From: Novosphingobium sp. PhB57
Lineage (GTDB): Bacteria; Pseudomonadota; Alphaproteobacteria; Sphingomonadales; Sphingomonadaceae
Assembly: GCF_004342985.1 (NCBI RefSeq)
Contig: NZ_SMBO01000003.1
Span: forward strand, 248,001-312,000
Length of the DNA: 64,000 bases
Direction: 5' to 3'
This document shows, piece by piece, positions 62,645-64,000 of this stretch; position 1 is the first letter of the stretch, and every line of letters starts with the position of its first letter. The notes under the pieces are model-generated. The model did no database searches. It saw only the letters and a program-made list of their open reading frames with translations, and had not been told where the DNA came from. The position numbers and the translations under genes are program-made.

Positions 62645-63601
62645 ATGATCGGCCTCAAGGACAGTCAATGGCTGCGCGACCTGCCCGCGCGCACGACGCT
62701 GAAGCTGTTTAACCAGCGCCACGTCCGCAGCTGGCTCGGCCATCGCTACGACGCCACTGTCCTGCGCCACCGCGCCGCCCTGCCCCCGCTGTCACTGCCC
62801 GACGCAGGGATCGTCGAAGACCTCGACACGCGGGGAATCCACGTCACCACGCTTGGCGCGCTCGGCATTCCGGGGGGAGAGGCCGTGCTGTCGCGCGCCG
62901 CGACGCTGGCGGAGAACTTTGCGGATTCCGCCCGTGCCCTCTCTCGTGAGGGCCGTTCCTTCATCATCGTGCCGCCGGAAAAGATCGTGCGGAGCGCCAT
63001 GATCTTCCGATGGGGCCTCCAGGACCGCCTGCTGGACATTGCCGAGGCCTACCTGGGCCTGCCGGCCGCTTACGACGGCGTCGCCATCAACTACACGGTC
63101 GCCGACGGCAGGGCCGTCTCCACCCGCAAGTGGCACCGCGACTGGGAGGACCGGCGCATGTTGAAAGTGGCCGTCTATCTCCATGCCGTCGATGACGCGG
63201 GCGGGCCCTTCCAGCAGATCTCGCGGCCCGATACCCTGCAGGACGACCTTAAGGGTTTCACCTATGCCCTGTCCGATGACCGGGAACTGGAGCAGCGCCT
63301 GGGCGCAGGCTATGAAGCCGATGTGGTCAGCTGTGAAGGCCCGCGCGGCACCGTGGTCTTCTGCGACACGGCTCGCTATTTCCACCGCGGCAAGCCGGCC
63401 ATCTCACGCGATCGCGCCGCCCTGTTCTACAGCTACTTCGCCGACCCGCCGCGCCACCCGTTTCTTTGCGAGCGGACCGGCCTTTCCCGCGCGGACATTG
63501 AGTGGATGGTGCGCCGTCTGCCGGAGCGGCAGCGGCGCGCAGCGCTCTGGCGCCGCCGTCTGCCGCCGCTGCTCAAGCTGATCCCGCCCGCCAGTCTGTG
63601 A
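62645..63601 (+). CDS. Phytanoyl-CoA dioxygenase-like 2-oxoglutarate/Fe(II) oxygenase in the EPS operon
   Basis: 318 residues from ATG 62645 with GGGGAG upstream; a longer frame from 62483 overlaps the kinase gene. The 2-His-1-carboxylate site is visible: His-x-Asp in TRKWHRDWEDRRMLKVAVYLHAVDDAGGPFQ, distal His in TVVFCDTARYFHRGKPA, and the 2-oxoglutarate-binding Arg in ISRDRAALFYSYF. PhyH-fold enzymes hydroxylate lipids or small molecules. One placed in an EPS operon could modify a sugar, lipid carrier or a linked small molecule. The substrate is unknown. 76-bp gap after the kinase gene. Confidence 0.85.
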   Translation: MIGLKDSQWLRDLPARTTLKLFNQRHVRSWLGHRYDATVLRHRAALPPLSLPDAGIVEDLDTRGIHVTTLGALGIPGGEAVLSRAATLAENFADSARALSREGRSFIIVPPEKIVRSAMIFRWGLQDRLLDIAEAYLGLPAAYDGVAINYTVADGRAVSTRKWHRDWEDRRMLKVAVYLHAVDDAGGPFQQISRPDTLQDDLKGFTYALSDDRELEQRLGAGYEADVVSCEGPRGTVVFCDTARYFHRGKPAISRDRAALFYSYFADPPRHPFLCERTGLSRADIEWMVRRLPERQRRAALWRRRLPPLLKLIPPASL

Positions 63602-63618
63602 ACACGGGCCCTGCACTC

Positions 63619-64000
63619 ATGACGATGCCGCAGCCGGACGCGCCATGCGAATGCCCCCGCATCGTCCTTGCCTCTCCCAACTTGTCCCGCCGGATGGGCG
63701 GCGAAGCGCTCAAGGCCCTGTCGGTCTTCCTGGGCTACCGCGAACTGGGCTTCGACGTGACCCAGGTCACGCATGCCCGCGTGCGAGGGGAGCTGACGGC
63801 CTACGGCATCGACAGCGGCGTGGTCTATGTGAAGGACGGGCCGCTGCAGCGCGGCCTCGATCGCTACCGGCTGCACTGGCTGCTCGGGCTGGTGGATAGC
63901 TGGCTGCTGCATCGCGCCGTCCAGCGCGAGGTGGACAGGGTGCAGCCCTGGATCGTCCACTTCACCGCCCCGATCGCGCCCAGCGGCATCAGCTTCCCCA
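63619..64000 (+). CDS. Glycosyltransferase (GT4-like), N-terminal part, cut by window end
   Basis: Starts at ATG 63619 and stays open to base 64000 (127 codons). The visible part has PRIVLASPNLSRRMGGEALKALSVFLGYRELGFDVTQVTHARVRGEL, whose GGEALKA loop and following helix are typical of the N-terminal domain of GT-B-fold group 1 (GT4) transferases. This is followed by VQPWIVHFTAPIAP. The catalytic C-terminal domain lies outside the window. It is 17 bp downstream of the dioxygenase gene and so belongs to the rightward EPS operon. Confidence 0.8.
   Translation, partial: MTMPQPDAPCECPRIVLASPNLSRRMGGEALKALSVFLGYRELGFDVTQVTHARVRGELTAYGIDSGVVYVKDGPLQRGLDRYRLHWLLGLVDSWLLHRAVQREVDRVQPWIVHFTAPIAPSGISFP

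Noticed and set aside
54054-64000. Exosortase/PEP-CTERM protein-sorting system within the EPS locus
   Set aside because: The gene set resembles such loci, but no exosortase gene and no PEP-CTERM tail is visible in this window.
1-64000. CRISPR arrays, tRNA or rRNA genes, insertion sequences, prophage genes
   Set aside because: No regularly spaced repeats, no cloverleaf-like segments noticed in the gaps, and no transposase, integrase or phage structural protein among the translations.

Overview
The window is GC-rich and densely coded. Six features suggest a sphingomonad-type alphaproteobacterium close to Novosphingobium: three large TonB-dependent receptors, a fused malic enzyme/phosphotransacetylase-like protein (MaeB), a UbiM-type ubiquinone hydroxylase, a class GN sortase with its VIT/VWA substrate, a NodT-type efflux lipoprotein, and an EPS cluster of the Wza/Wzc type. 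This assignment is inferred from gene content, because there is no rRNA or other marker. I see no tRNA, rRNA, CRISPR array, insertion sequence or prophage.

Layout. 1-9.3 kb: the tail of a spermidine-synthase-like gene, a zinc alcohol dehydrogenase with a LysR regulator, and an RND tripartite efflux operon (MFP, permease, outer-membrane lipoprotein) divergent from its TetR regulator across an 18-bp palindrome. 9.4-18.6 kb: a small unknown protein, maeB, an outer-membrane barrel protein, an HxlR regulator divergent from an Old Yellow Enzyme homologue, an alpha/beta hydrolase plus an LplT-like MFS protein, and a LysR regulator. 18.7-27.5 kb: a membrane diguanylate cyclase, a WYL-like small protein, rarA, an enoyl-CoA hydratase homologue, a run of small exported proteins, a glyoxalase-fold protein, an S1/P1 nuclease and tenA.

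27.5-35.5 kb: a YegD-like Hsp70, then a complete glycerol regulon. glpF-glpK run leftward, and glpD-glpR run rightward from a shared promoter region full of TTTCG repeats. A double-HKD phospholipase D/cardiolipin synthase-like gene follows. 35.6-44.8 kb: an exported TPR-like protein, a DHA2 MFS pump, ubiM, a heme-uptake pair (heme TonB receptor plus heme oxygenase, with a Fur-box-like site and an internal terminator) and a second TonB receptor. 44.9-47.7 kb: an Rrf2 regulator facing an AhpD-like protein, with a shared operator-like sequence in both promoters, and a CYTH-CHAD protein.

47.7-51.5 kb: an XRE regulator divergent from a two-gene dedicated sortase system. The substrate ends in an LPQTA sorting signal and the sortase overlaps it by 4 bp. 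51.6-53.8 kb: a third TonB receptor with an 18-bp palindrome upstream. 54-64 kb: a divergent exopolysaccharide locus. Leftward are a WecG-type transferase, a membrane-anchored glycosidase-like protein and an O-antigen-polymerase-like protein. Rightward are an OPX exporter, an outer-membrane barrel, a Wzc-like co-polymerase, a separate tyrosine-kinase-like ATPase, a phytanoyl-CoA-dioxygenase-like enzyme and a glycosyltransferase cut by the window end. Several genes in both arms overlap by 4 bp, which suggests tight translational coupling.
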